Source: Oerskovia sp042887685 (lineage in GTDB: Bacteria; Actinomycetota; Actinomycetes; Actinomycetales; Cellulomonadaceae). From it: a stretch of DNA of 64,000 nt. Under the pieces are notes generated by a model. The model was not told where the DNA came from. It ran no database searches and saw nothing but the letters and a program-made list of their open reading frames with translations. Made by a program: the position numbers and the translations under genes. The stretch covers positions 45,154 to 109,153 of the forward strand of contig NZ_JBHVOS010000018.1 in assembly GCF_042887685.1 (NCBI RefSeq). Reading direction: 5' to 3'. Positions 24,812 through 33,218 of this stretch are shown here, piece after piece (within the stretch, counting starts at the first letter, position 1; every line of letters begins with the position of its first letter).

Positions 24812-26254
24812 TCAGCCCCAGACGAGCGCCTGGGCCGGGTCCTCGAGGATCTTCGCGACGTCGGCGAGGACGTACGCGCCGAGCGCCCCGTCGACGAGGC
24901 GGTGGTCGAAGCTCAGCGCGAGCTGCGTGACCCAGCGCTTCTTGATCTTGCCCTTGTGGACCCAGGGCTGCTCGCGGATCGCGCCGAACGCGAGGATCGC
25001 GGCCTCGCCGGGGTTGAGGATCGGGGTGCCGGTGTCGATCCCGAACACGCCCACGTTGGTGATCGTGATGGTCCCGTCGGACATGTCGGCGGGCGACGTG
25101 CGGCCGGCGCGCGCCGTGGCCGTGAGGTCGGCGAGACCTTGCGCGAGGCCCTTGAGGTCGAGGCGGTGCGCGTCCTTGATGTTGGGCACGACGAGCCCGC
25201 GGGGCGTCGCAGCCGCGATCCCCAGGTTCACGTAGTGCTTGTAGACGATCTCCTGCGCGGCCTCGTCCCAGCTCGCGTTGATGTCGGGGTGGCGGCGCAC
25301 GGCGAGCAGCAGCGCGCGGGCCGTGATGAGCAGGGGCGTGACGCGCACGTCCTTGAACTCGCGGTCCTCGCGGAGCTTCGCGACGAGCTTCATGGTCTTG
25401 GTGACGTCGACCGTGTGGAACTCGGTCACGTGCGGGGCCGTGAACGCGCTCTGCACCATGGCCTCGGCCGTGCGCTTGCGCACGGACTTCACGGGCACGC
25501 GCGTCTGGCGGCCGTCGGGGGTCACGGTCGAGCCCGTGCCGGCGTCGTTGAGCCAGGGCGAGTCGTCGCCCGCGTAGGTCGCGAGGGTGCGCGGCTCGGA
25601 GCGCGCGTTGTAGGCGAGCACGTCCTCGCGCGTGATGATCCCGCCGGGGCCGGTCGCGGGCACGGACGCGAGCTCGACGCCGAGGTCGCGCGCGAGCTTG
25701 CGCACGGGGGGCTTGGCGAGGACGGTCCGCCCGGCGGTCGCGGCGGAGACCAGGGCGCGGATAGGGCCCGACGGCGCCGGTCGCGCCGGCTGCACGCGTG
25801 CGGCGGGGACCAGGGTCACCGGGGCGGCAGGTGCGGCGACGGGAGCGGGGAGCTGCGCCGTCGGGCCTGCAGGGGCGGCCGCAGCGGCACGGCGCGGGCG
25901 GCGCGCGCTCGCCTGCTCGGCGACGCCGTAGCCGACCAGGACGGCGCCGCCGCCCTCCCCTGCAGGAGCCTCCGCCGCGGGGGCGGCTGGGGCCGACTGC
26001 TCACCCGTCGGGTCGGTGTCGACCACGATGATCGGCACGCCGACCTCGACCGTGTCGCCCTCGGCGACGAGCAGCTCGGTGACGACGCCCGTGTAGGGGG
26101 ACGGGAGCTCGACGAGCGACTTGGCCGTCTCGATCTCCACGATCGTCTGGTTGACCGTGACCTCGTCACCGACGGCGACGTGCCACTGCACGATCTCCGC
26201 CTCGGTGAGTCCTTCGCCGGCGTCAGGGAGCTTGAACTGCTCGAAGGTGGGCAC
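24812..26254 (-). CDS. bkdC: Branched-chain 2-oxoacid dehydrogenase E2 (dihydrolipoyl acyltransferase)
   Basis: 480 residues from GTG 26254 behind GAGGAG. N-terminal lipoyl domain with the lipoyl-Lys motif ETAKS (about residue 44). An Ala/Pro linker and a peripheral E1/E3-binding domain (VRKLARDLGVELASVPATGP) follow. The catalytic acyltransferase domain ends in SFDHRLVDGA, which holds the HxxxDG catalytic residues. It transfers the acyl group from E1 to CoA. One lipoyl domain is the usual number for BkdC. E3 is not in this window. Confidence 0.92.
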   Translation of the reverse strand: MPTFEQFKLPDAGEGLTEAEIVQWHVAVGDEVTVNQTIVEIETAKSLVELPSPYTGVVTELLVAEGDTVEVGVPIIVVDTDPTGEQSAPAAPAAEAPAGEGGGAVLVGYGVAEQASARRPRRAAAAAPAGPTAQLPAPVAAPAAPVTLVPAARVQPARPAPSGPIRALVSAATAGRTVLAKPPVRKLARDLGVELASVPATGPGGIITREDVLAYNARSEPRTLATYAGDDSPWLNDAGTGSTVTPDGRQTRVPVKSVRKRTAEAMVQSAFTAPHVTEFHTVDVTKTMKLVAKLREDREFKDVRVTPLLITARALLLAVRRHPDINASWDEAAQEIVYKHYVNLGIAAATPRGLVVPNIKDAHRLDLKGLAQGLADLTATARAGRTSPADMSDGTITITNVGVFGIDTGTPILNPGEAAILAFGAIREQPWVHKGKIKKRWVTQLALSFDHRLVDGALGAYVLADVAKILEDPAQALVWG

Positions 26255-26313
26255 TGCCTGCTCCTCGTGTGAACTGGTCTGCGGGTCGGAAGATCGGGTG
26301 CGGCGCGGGGCCG

Positions 26314-27336
26314 TCAGAACGCCATGGCGCGGTCGACCGCGTCGAGGACCCGGTCGAGGCTCGGCAGGTACTCGTGCTCGAGCTTCGCGACGGGGTACGG
26401 CGTGTGGAAGCCTCCCACGCGCAGCACGGGCGACTCGAGCTCGTAGAAGCACTCCTCGGTCACGCGCGCGGCGATCTCCGCGCCCGAGCCGAGGAACGTC
26501 GCGGCCTCGTGCACCACGACGCAGCGCCCGGTCCTGCGGACCGACGCGACGACCGTCGCGGTGTCGAGCGGCGAGATGTTGCGCAGGTCGACGACCTCGA
26601 TGCTCGTGCCCTCGGCGGCGGCCGCGGCCGCGGCCTTGAGCGCGGTCGGGACGGTCGGGCCGTACGCGACGAGCGTCAGGTCCGTGCCCTCGCGCACCAC
26701 GACCGCGGAGTTGAGCGTCGAGTCGCCCACGGGCCCGTCGAGGACGACGTCACCCTTGTCCCAGTAGCGCCCCTTGGGCTCGAAGAACAGCACGGGGTCC
26801 GGGGACGCGATGGCCTCGCGGATCATCGTGTACGCGTCCTGCGGCGTCGACGGCGAGACGACGCGCAGCCCCGGCGTGTGCGCGAACAGGGCCTCGGGGC
26901 TCTCGCTGTGGTGCTCGACCGCGCCGATCCCCCCACCGAACGGCACGCGGATGACCACGGGCAGGTTCAGGCGACCGCGCGAGCGGTAGTGCATCTTGGC
27001 GAGCTGCGTCGTGATCTGGTCGTAGGCCGGGAAGATGAAGCCGTCGAACTGGATCTCGCACACGGGCCGGTAGCCGCGCAGCGCGAGACCGATCGCGGTC
27101 CCGACGATGCCGGACTCGGCGAGCGGCGTGTCGACCACGCGGTCCTCGCCGAAGGTCGCCTGGAGCCCGTCGGTCACGCGGAAGACGCCGCCGAGCTTGC
27201 CGATGTCCTCCCCCATGAGCAGGACCTTGGGGTCGCTCGCGAGCGAGGCGCGCATGCCCTCGTTGATGGCCTTGCCCAGCGTGAGGCGGGACGTTCCGGT
27301 CGCCGTGGCCGGTGCGGTGGTGGTCGGCGCGCTCAT
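26314..27336 (-). CDS. bkdB: Branched-chain 2-oxoacid dehydrogenase E1 beta
   Basis: 340 residues. LGKAINEGMRASLASDPKVL, LMGEDIGKLGGVFRVTDGL and LPVVIRVPFGGGIGAVEHHS are typical E1-beta segments. The family forms an alpha2-beta2 decarboxylase with the upstream subunit. ATG 27336 overlaps the E1-alpha stop by four bases. Substrate assignment (branched-chain rather than pyruvate) rests on the operon form and family resemblance and is probable, not certain. Confidence 0.92.
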   Translation of the reverse strand: MSAPTTTAPATATGTSRLTLGKAINEGMRASLASDPKVLLMGEDIGKLGGVFRVTDGLQATFGEDRVVDTPLAESGIVGTAIGLALRGYRPVCEIQFDGFIFPAYDQITTQLAKMHYRSRGRLNLPVVIRVPFGGGIGAVEHHSESPEALFAHTPGLRVVSPSTPQDAYTMIREAIASPDPVLFFEPKGRYWDKGDVVLDGPVGDSTLNSAVVVREGTDLTLVAYGPTVPTALKAAAAAAAEGTSIEVVDLRNISPLDTATVVASVRRTGRCVVVHEAATFLGSGAEIAARVTEECFYELESPVLRVGGFHTPYPVAKLEHEYLPSLDRVLDAVDRAMAF

Positions 27337-28589
27337 CGTGCTCCTCCGTGCTGGTCGTGCGTCCGCGAGGCTCCCTCGTCCGTGAAGGACGCCTCGTACT
27401 CCTCGAACCACCGGCGCTCGGCCGTGACGACGGCGTGCTCGGTCGCGTAGACGTGCTCGAACATCGACTCGGTCGACGGGCGGCCCAGACCACGGACGAA
27501 CGTCCGCAGGCGCTCGCCGAGCGCGTCGCCCTCGGCCTCGAGGTCCGCCGCCCACTGCTCGTCCCACGCGCCCTCGGCCTCCAGGAGGAGGCGCAGGCGG
27601 TCGATCGGGTCCCGACGGCGCCACAGCTCCTCCTGCTCGGAGGTGCGGTACCGCGTGGGGTCGTCCGAGGTCGTGTGGGCGCCCATGCGGTACGTGTACG
27701 CCTCGATGAACGTGGGGCCGCCGCCCGAGTGCGCGCGCTCGAGCGCCTCGGCCGTCGCGGCGTAGCAGGCGAGGACGTCGTTGCCGTCGACCCGCAGGCT
27801 CGGGATGCCGAAGCCGTGCGCGCGCTGGTGGATCGGCACGCGCGACTGCTTGGTCGTGGGTTCGGAGATGGCCCACTGGTTGTTCTGGCAGAAGAACACG
27901 ACCGGGGACTCGTTGACCGCGGCGAAGACGAGGGCCTCGCTCACGTCGCCCTGGGACGTGGCGCCGTCACCGAAGTAGGTCACGACCGCGGTGTCCTTGG
28001 TCGCGTCACCCGTGCCCACGAGGCCGTCGCGCTGGACACCCATCGCGTAGCCCGTCGCGTGCAGCGTGTGCGACCCGATCACGAGCGTGTAGAGGTGGAA
28101 GTTGTGCTCGTCCGGGTCCCAGCCACCGTGGTCGATGCCGCGGAACTGGCGCAGGATGTCGGCGACGTCGACGCCGCGCGTGTACGCCACGCCGTGCTCG
28201 CGGTAGGACGGGAAGACGTAGTCCTGCGGGGCGAGCGCCCGGCCCGAGCCGATCTGCGCGGCCTCCTGCCCGAGCGCCTGGGGGAAGAGCCCGAGCTCGC
28301 CCTGACGCTGGAGCGACGTCGACTCGTCGTCGAAGCGGCGGGTCAGGACCATGTCGCGGTACAGGCCGCGCAGGGCGTCGGCGTCGAGGTGGGCCACGCG
28401 CTCGCGGTAGGTCGCGTTCTCCGGGGTCTCGACCCGCACCCCGGTCGGGGTGAGGAGCTGGAGGAGGTCGGCGTCGACGGGGAGGGTCGCCCCGGTGTCC
28501 GTCGCGCCGGACTCCGTCGTCGCCGTCAGGGGACCGCCGGCGGGCTCGGCTGCGAGGTCGGCCGCGGGGGCCGTGTGCTGCTGGTTCAC
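27333..28589 (-). CDS. bkdA: Branched-chain 2-oxoacid dehydrogenase E1 alpha
   Basis: 418 residues. The thiamine diphosphate motif runs from GDGATSQGD to NNQWAIS. SYREHGVAYTRGVD and YRMGAHTTSDDPTRYR (phosphorylation-loop region) are diagnostic of E1-alpha. The first 45 residues are low complexity. It feeds branched-chain acyl-CoA to oxidation and to branched fatty-acid synthesis. First gene of the operon; its upstream region carries three equally spaced palindromes. Confidence 0.93.
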   Translation of the reverse strand: MNQQHTAPAADLAAEPAGGPLTATTESGATDTGATLPVDADLLQLLTPTGVRVETPENATYRERVAHLDADALRGLYRDMVLTRRFDDESTSLQRQGELGLFPQALGQEAAQIGSGRALAPQDYVFPSYREHGVAYTRGVDVADILRQFRGIDHGGWDPDEHNFHLYTLVIGSHTLHATGYAMGVQRDGLVGTGDATKDTAVVTYFGDGATSQGDVSEALVFAAVNESPVVFFCQNNQWAISEPTTKQSRVPIHQRAHGFGIPSLRVDGNDVLACYAATAEALERAHSGGGPTFIEAYTYRMGAHTTSDDPTRYRTSEQEELWRRRDPIDRLRLLLEAEGAWDEQWAADLEAEGDALGERLRTFVRGLGRPSTESMFEHVYATEHAVVTAERRWFEEYEASFTDEGASRTHDQHGGAR

Positions 28590-28664
28590 GCGTTCTCCTT
28601 CGGTGCGGCCCGAGGCGTGAGCCCGGGTCGCTCGGGGGCGGTCCTCGGCCGTTCCCGACCGAAC

Positions 28665-28710
28665 CTACGACACCGTAGCTTACGCAAGCGTAGGCTACGA
28701 GCCCGTAGCC
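28665..28710. promoter_or_regulatory. Three tandem palindromic operators upstream of bkdA
   Basis: CTACGACACCGTAG (28665-28678), TACGCAAGCGTA (28681-28692) and GGCTACGAGCCCGTAGCC (28693-28710) share the half-site CTACG/CGTAG. Their centres are exactly 15 bp apart. This is the pattern of a dimeric repressor binding three adjacent sites. TetR or GntR type is guessed from the form; no regulator gene is adjacent. Confidence 0.7.
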
Positions 28711-28748
28711 TCCTCCGCCATTGGAGGACAAACCTTCCCCGCCCGTCT

Positions 28749-28765
28749 TTGGAGGTTCCCTCCAA
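28749..28765. promoter_or_regulatory. Inverted repeat TTGGAGG-TTC-CCTCCAA
   Basis: A perfect 7-bp inverted repeat with a 3-base centre. A further TTGGAGG half-site lies 28 bp to the left (28721-28727). It is a possible second regulator site in the bkd upstream region. Confidence 0.45.
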
Positions 28766-28826
28766 CTCGGCGTCCGCGTGTCGCCGCGAACCAGGGCGTC
28801 ACGGGCAGAACGGTTGGCGCAACCCC

Positions 28827-28861
28827 TCAGAACCGGCGAGCCCTCGCAGCACCGGTCACGC
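28827..28861. repeat. Partial family B element upstream of bkdA
   Basis: TCAGAACCGGCGAG matches the first arm of family B exactly as in the first CopA copy. The second arm (GGTCACGCCG) is displaced and incomplete. The rest of 28711-28906 holds no gene I can support. Confidence 0.5.
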
Positions 28862-28906
28862 CGTCACCCCGCGCTCACCGCGCGTCCGCCCGACGAGACC
28901 CGGGGG

Positions 28907-29188
28907 TCAGCCCTGCGGATACTGGCCGGTGTACCCCGCCCGCGCACGCAGGGCGTCCCGCTCCCGGACGACCGGCCACGTCGAGAACGCGAACACCAGG
29001 AACATCACGACGTTGAGGAGCGGCACGATCCCCACGAGGACCCACCACCCCGAGTAGCCGGCCTTGCGGATGATCTGGATGTAGGCGATCAGGAAGATGA
29101 TCGCGACGGCCGCCCAGACGATCAGCGCGGCCGTGCCGAAGAGCCAGCCGTAGTCTTCCTGGAGCTGGTCATACGAGGGAGTGTCCAT
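28907..29188 (-). CDS. Small membrane protein with two transmembrane helices
   Basis: 93 residues. Hydrophobic segments at about 18-38 and 48-68 flank a loop KAGYSGWWVLVG, similar to DUF805-like small membrane proteins. The C-terminus has an Arg-rich RERDALRARAG. Function unknown; it stands alone between the bkd operon and the aminotransferase gene. Confidence 0.78.
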   Translation of the reverse strand: MDTPSYDQLQEDYGWLFGTAALIVWAAVAIIFLIAYIQIIRKAGYSGWWVLVGIVPLLNVVMFLVFAFSTWPVVRERDALRARAGYTGQYPQG

Positions 29189-29270
29189 ACCGGGAGTCTT
29201 CTCCGGGTCGCCACCTCCGGCAACAGGTACCGGCCACCGCCCGCAAGGCTGCGCGGGACGGCCGAGACCT

Positions 29271-30368
29271 CTACCGCCAGCCCGCCGCGACCTTCAGGAA
29301 CGCCTCGGTCGCCTCCTCCTCGCCCACGCTCACCCGGATGCCCTCGCCCGCGAACGGGCGCACCAGGAGACCCGCGGCCGACGCGCCCGCGGCGAGCTCC
29401 GCCGTCGGGCCGCCGAGCGGGAACCACACGAAGTTCGCCTGCGTCTCCGGCAGCTCCCAGCCCTGGTCGCGCAGCCCCTCGACGAGCCGCTCGCGCCGCG
29501 AGACCAGGTGCTCGACGCGCTCGAGCAGCTCGTCCTTGACCGACAGGGCCGCGAGCGCCGCACGCTGGGCCACGTGCGAGACGCCGAACGGCGTCGAGAC
29601 CGCGCGGATGCCCGCCGCGAGCGCGGGCTCGGCGACCGCGTAGCCGACCCGCAGCCCGGCCAGGCCGTACGCCTTGGACAGCGTGCGCAGCAGCACCACG
29701 TTGGGGTGGGCCGCGAGGACCGCGAGGCCGTCGGGCGCCTGGGGGTCGCGCACGAACTCGAGGTAGGCCTCGTCGAGGACCACCAGGACGTCACGCGGGA
29801 CCGCCGCGAGGAACGCGTCGAGCTCGCCCGCGTGCACCACGGGACCCGTCGGGTTGTTGGGCGTGCAGACCAGGACCACACGGGTGCGGTCGCTGATCGC
29901 CGCGGCCATCGCGGGCAGGTCGAGACGGCCCGCCTGCGTCACGGGCACGCGCACCGAGGTGCCGCCCGCGACCGCGACCGCGATCGGGTACGCCTCGAAC
30001 GAGCGCCACGGGTAGACGACCTCGTCGCCCGCGTCCACGACGGCCGACAGGACGTGCGCGAGCACGGCCACCGAACCGTTGCCCACGACGACCTGCGCCG
30101 CGTCCACGCCCAGGTCGGTCGCGAGCGCCTCGGTCAGGTCCGTCGCGTACATGTCCGGGTAGCGGTTGGTGTCCGCGGCGGCGTCGACGATCGCCGCGAC
30201 GACCGCGGCGAGCGGCGGGTACGGGTTCTCGTTGGACGACAGCTTGAACGCGCTCGACCCGGGTGCGAGGCGCGCGCCCGGCACGTAGGCAGGCAGGGCC
30301 GCGACGGCGGCACGGAGGGGGACGCCTGCGGCGGCGGGCGAGGGCACGGAGGGCGCGGGGCTGGTCAC
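29271..30368 (-). CDS. hisC: Histidinol-phosphate/aromatic aminotransferase (class I/II, PLP)
   Basis: 365 residues from GTG 30368 behind GGAGGG. SNENPYPP, CTPNNPTGPV and the PLP-lysine motif SKAYGLAGLRVGY identify a HisC-type aminotransferase. No other his genes are near, and actinobacteria often have a lone paralogue of this type acting on phenylalanine (pat). The substrate could therefore be histidinol phosphate or phenylpyruvate. Length is standard. Confidence 0.85.
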   Translation of the reverse strand: MTSPAPSVPSPAAAGVPLRAAVAALPAYVPGARLAPGSSAFKLSSNENPYPPLAAVVAAIVDAAADTNRYPDMYATDLTEALATDLGVDAAQVVVGNGSVAVLAHVLSAVVDAGDEVVYPWRSFEAYPIAVAVAGGTSVRVPVTQAGRLDLPAMAAAISDRTRVVLVCTPNNPTGPVVHAGELDAFLAAVPRDVLVVLDEAYLEFVRDPQAPDGLAVLAAHPNVVLLRTLSKAYGLAGLRVGYAVAEPALAAGIRAVSTPFGVSHVAQRAALAALSVKDELLERVEHLVSRRERLVEGLRDQGWELPETQANFVWFPLGGPTAELAAGASAAGLLVRPFAGEGIRVSVGEEEATEAFLKVAAGWR

Positions 30369-30541
30369 GCCCTCCAGGATGCCACCGTCCCCCGCTGCCC
30401 GACGGCGTCGCCCACGTCCCGGGCACGTCCCACCCCTCGGGGACCGGAGGTGGGCGCACCCCGCGGGGGTCCCCGGGAACCGCCCACCCCTGCACGGCGT
30501 GGCCCGGCGGGGCGATGGACAGGGATGGCAGGATGGCACGC

Positions 30542-30931
30542 ATGAGCTTCGTCATCCGCGTCCTCGTCACCGGCCTCGCGATCTGGCTCACGAGCCTGTT
30601 CATCGACGAGCACTTCTCGATCGTCGGCTCCGACACCGTCGGCGGCCAGATCGTGATCGTCCTCGCCGTGGCCCTCATCTACTCGCTGGTCAACGCGATC
30701 ATCAAGCCGATCGTGCAGATCATCTCGATCCCTCTCTACATCCTCACGCTGGGTCTGTTCACGCTCGTCGTGAACGCCCTGATGCTGATGCTCACGGCGT
30801 GGATCACCGAGCAGACCGACTGGGGCATCCGGATCGAGGGCGGGTTCTGGTGGGCGCTGCTCGCCGCGCTCATCATCGGCGTCCTGAACTTCCTCATCTC
30901 CGCGGTGGTCGCACCCAAGTCACGGGCCTGA
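30542..30931 (+). CDS. Phage holin family 4 / YvlD-like membrane protein
   Basis: 129 residues with four hydrophobic helices. LIYSLVNAIIKPIVQIISIP and LYILTLGLFTLVVNALMLML are characteristic of the PF04020 (YvlD) family. Despite the name it is a housekeeping membrane protein found widely outside phages. Start ATG 30542 is chosen; 30515 in frame is an alternative. Upstream, the short arms GGTGGGCG and CGCCCACC form a hairpin in the divergent gap. Confidence 0.88.
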   Translation: MSFVIRVLVTGLAIWLTSLFIDEHFSIVGSDTVGGQIVIVLAVALIYSLVNAIIKPIVQIISIPLYILTLGLFTLVVNALMLMLTAWITEQTDWGIRIEGGFWWALLAALIIGVLNFLISAVVAPKSRA

Positions 30932-31004
30932 CCTGCCGCTCTGGCCGTGTCGTCGGCACGGTGCGAAGTCACCCCGACCACGGACGACCAGGACCCTCCC
31001 AGGG

Positions 31005-32525
31005 TCATGGCGGCGCGACCGGGAGCGGGTCGAGGGCTCCGCGGAAGTAGCGCCCCTCGACGCGCTCGCCCGAGACGGCCTTCTCGAGCGCGTCGAGGTT
31101 GTCCACCAGCCCCGGCTGGCCGACCTCTCGGGCGCGTCCGAGGACCTCGACGTGGAAGGGCACCCCGTGCGGGACGGCTCCGTCCGCCCCCGGCACACCC
31201 CGCGCACCCAGGTCCGCGCGAACCGTGACCCGGTCCGGACCGACCGGGTTGTCGGTGCCGTCGAGCTGGGAGACGCCCTCCTGCTCGATCTCGACGTGCG
31301 TCCCGCGGACACCTGCCGGCAGCCGCGCCAGCCCGACCGGCGCGCCAGCCGTCAGGACCTGCCGGACGTCGTAGCGGAGCGCGGTTCCTGACGCCCCCGC
31401 GACGCCCCCCGCACCGGTCACGGCCGTCGCGACGGCCATCGCGACCATGCCGCCCTGCGAGTGGCCGACGAGCACGACCTCCTCGCCCTCCGGGATCCCG
31501 GCCTGACGCATGGCTTCGAGCACGTGCGCGGTGCTGTCGGCGTGCTCGCCCTGCACCAGGTCGAAGTTCGACGTCATGCTGAACGGCGTCGTCAGGCTGC
31601 CGAGCTGCGTCCCGGGCACCGTCACGACCCACGTCGCCCGTCGGTCCTGGTCCAGGTACTTCTCGACCGACACGACCGAGTCCGGGAGGTCGTCACCCGT
31701 GCCGTAGACCACGTCGATCCCGGACAGGAGGTCCTCGGCACTGCGCGCCACGGGCTTGTCGAACCCGTCGGGCAGGTCGGTACCCGTGAGCTCGGTCGTC
31801 ACGACCCCCGGCGCGAACAACCGTCGGTACGACCGGGACGCGTCGCCCAGCACGCCGGCCGCGTCCTCGACCGTCGCCTCACGGAACCAGCCGCCGGGGC
31901 CGCCAAGCCCTCGGACGTTCGCCCCCAGCCCGACGATCCTGCTCGTTCCCCGCACGACCTCGTCGTGGAACTCCGACGAGCCCGTGACGAGGCGCCACGG
32001 CTGGACCCCTCGCCCCGCCCCGATCCCCTTCCCGACGTCGTAGAGCCCTGCGGCCAGCGCCACCCCGATCCCGATTCCGGGCACCCCCGCAAGCCAGGAG
32101 AGAGATCCCTCGGCCCGGGACTCGCCCTCCTCGTAGATCCCGGCGGCCTTCCGGAGCCGGTCGAACAGTCCCACGAGCGCCTCCTGGGCCCGGAGCAGCG
32201 CGTCGGTGCAGGCCACGGTCTCGTCGAGCAGCGCGGAGCGGGCAGCGACGACCTCGGTCGGGACGGGCGCCCATCCCGACGAGCCCGCAGCGCCAAGGGC
32301 GCTGTAGCACGCGGCCGTCCCGCCACCCCAGCGCACCGACGACGGCAGCGCCTCCACGAGGCCGCTGACGAGCCCGTACGCACGGCGACTCTGGTCGAGC
32401 GACGCCTCGACGTGCAACGCCGCCTCGAGGACGGTCGCGGCGGCCGCGACCAGGGCCTCGACCTCGACCCGGGTCACTCCCCCGGAGACGACGATCCCCG
32501 CGGTCGGGTCCGGTGAACGGCTCAT
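31005..32525 (-). CDS. Alpha/beta-hydrolase with N-terminal helical (WXG-associated) domain
   Basis: 506 residues. The first 200 are mostly helical with a Gly-rich hydrophobic stretch (LAGVPGIGIGVALAAGLYDVGKGIG), recalling the N-terminal part of WXG100-linked substrates. The C-terminal half contains VVLVGHSQGG, the nucleophile elbow of a lipase-like hydrolase. A WXG100-like gene precedes it with a four-base overlap. A distant paralogue lies at 41185. Function inferred: a surface or secreted esterase/lipase, possibly exported by an ESX system encoded elsewhere. Confidence 0.78.
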   Translation of the reverse strand: MSRSPDPTAGIVVSGGVTRVEVEALVAAAATVLEAALHVEASLDQSRRAYGLVSGLVEALPSSVRWGGGTAACYSALGAAGSSGWAPVPTEVVAARSALLDETVACTDALLRAQEALVGLFDRLRKAAGIYEEGESRAEGSLSWLAGVPGIGIGVALAAGLYDVGKGIGAGRGVQPWRLVTGSSEFHDEVVRGTSRIVGLGANVRGLGGPGGWFREATVEDAAGVLGDASRSYRRLFAPGVVTTELTGTDLPDGFDKPVARSAEDLLSGIDVVYGTGDDLPDSVVSVEKYLDQDRRATWVVTVPGTQLGSLTTPFSMTSNFDLVQGEHADSTAHVLEAMRQAGIPEGEEVVLVGHSQGGMVAMAVATAVTGAGGVAGASGTALRYDVRQVLTAGAPVGLARLPAGVRGTHVEIEQEGVSQLDGTDNPVGPDRVTVRADLGARGVPGADGAVPHGVPFHVEVLGRAREVGQPGLVDNLDALEKAVSGERVEGRYFRGALDPLPVAPP

Positions 32526-32827
32526 CGCAGGCTCGCCTCGACGTTCGCGGCCTCGACGGTCCGGACGTAGCGGGCCGCAGCCCCCAGCGCCTGATCGACG
32601 GCGCGATCTGCCCGGTACAGCTCGCCGACCGCCGCGACGACGAGGTCGCGGTACCCGTCCGACGCCTGTCCCTCCCAGGCGACGTCGGTGGTCCGCCGGA
32701 CGATCGCGACGGCCTCGGCCACGAGGTCGCCCGCACGCCGCAGCTCGGGTCCCGGGTCGACCACGTCGATCGCAGGTGACCAGCCGGACGTGGCGCCGGT
32801 GAGGGAGAGGGAGAGGGAGGTCGACAT
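32522..32827 (-). CDS. WXG100-like small helical protein
   Basis: 101 residues. The turn DVAWEGQASDGYR contains W-E-G between two helices, the defining WXG100 form. Size and position next to a helical/hydrolase protein fit an ESX-type heterodimer partner. No EccC-type secretion gene lies in the window. Confidence 0.75.
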   Translation of the reverse strand: MSTSLSLSLTGATSGWSPAIDVVDPGPELRRAGDLVAEAVAIVRRTTDVAWEGQASDGYRDLVVAAVGELYRADRAVDQALGAAARYVRTVEAANVEASLR

Positions 32828-33055
32828 GCGCCTGACCGTAGAGACCTGTCCGGAGGCTCTGCTGGGCCCGCGCTCGCGTCTGTGGGCAGGACCTCCCGTG
32901 CCCGACCTGTGCACGGCCACGCCTCGCGTGCCGCAGCCGCGCACGGGAGTCGGCATCCACCGCGAGCACTCAGGGTCGTCCTGGACCCGCCCTCCGGATC
33001 CGCGCGGCACGCTCTCGCCGCAGCACGTGCGCCGTCCGCCGAGCACGCGTCCGCC
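32828..33055. other. Intergenic region between the WXG gene and purB
   Basis: About 390 bases separate the divergent genes. The left part contains no gene I can support. The only structure is a short direct repeat (GTCCGCCGAGCA type) that leads into the family A copy. Confidence 0.5.
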
Positions 33056-33141
33056 GAGCATGCGGTCGGCGTCGGTCGAGCATGCGGTCGGCGTCGAGAA
33101 CCGGCCGATTCACGACGACGACCGCATGCTCGGCACCGAGG
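33056..33141. repeat. Family A element, copy 2 (86 bp)
   Basis: GAGCATGCGGTCGGCGTC at 33056 and again 22 bp on, then an inverted copy ending GCATGCTCGGCACCGAGG. It has the same length and orientation as the copies at 10100 and 47720. It lies 78 bp before the purB start. Confidence 0.88.
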
Positions 33142-33218
33142 GCGGCGAGCGCGAGACCAACCGGGGACGACCGCGAGACGGCCGCTCCGCCGTCGGGCAC
33201 GCGTGGGAGAATGGCGCC

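Noticed and set aside
28721..29539. Plus-strand open frame upstream of bkdA
   Set aside because: It runs through operator palindromes and antisense to two real genes; the composition is Arg/Pro-rich without domains.
30542..30931. Holin-family protein as evidence of a prophage
   Set aside because: PF04020 proteins are common chromosomal membrane proteins, and no other phage gene is near.
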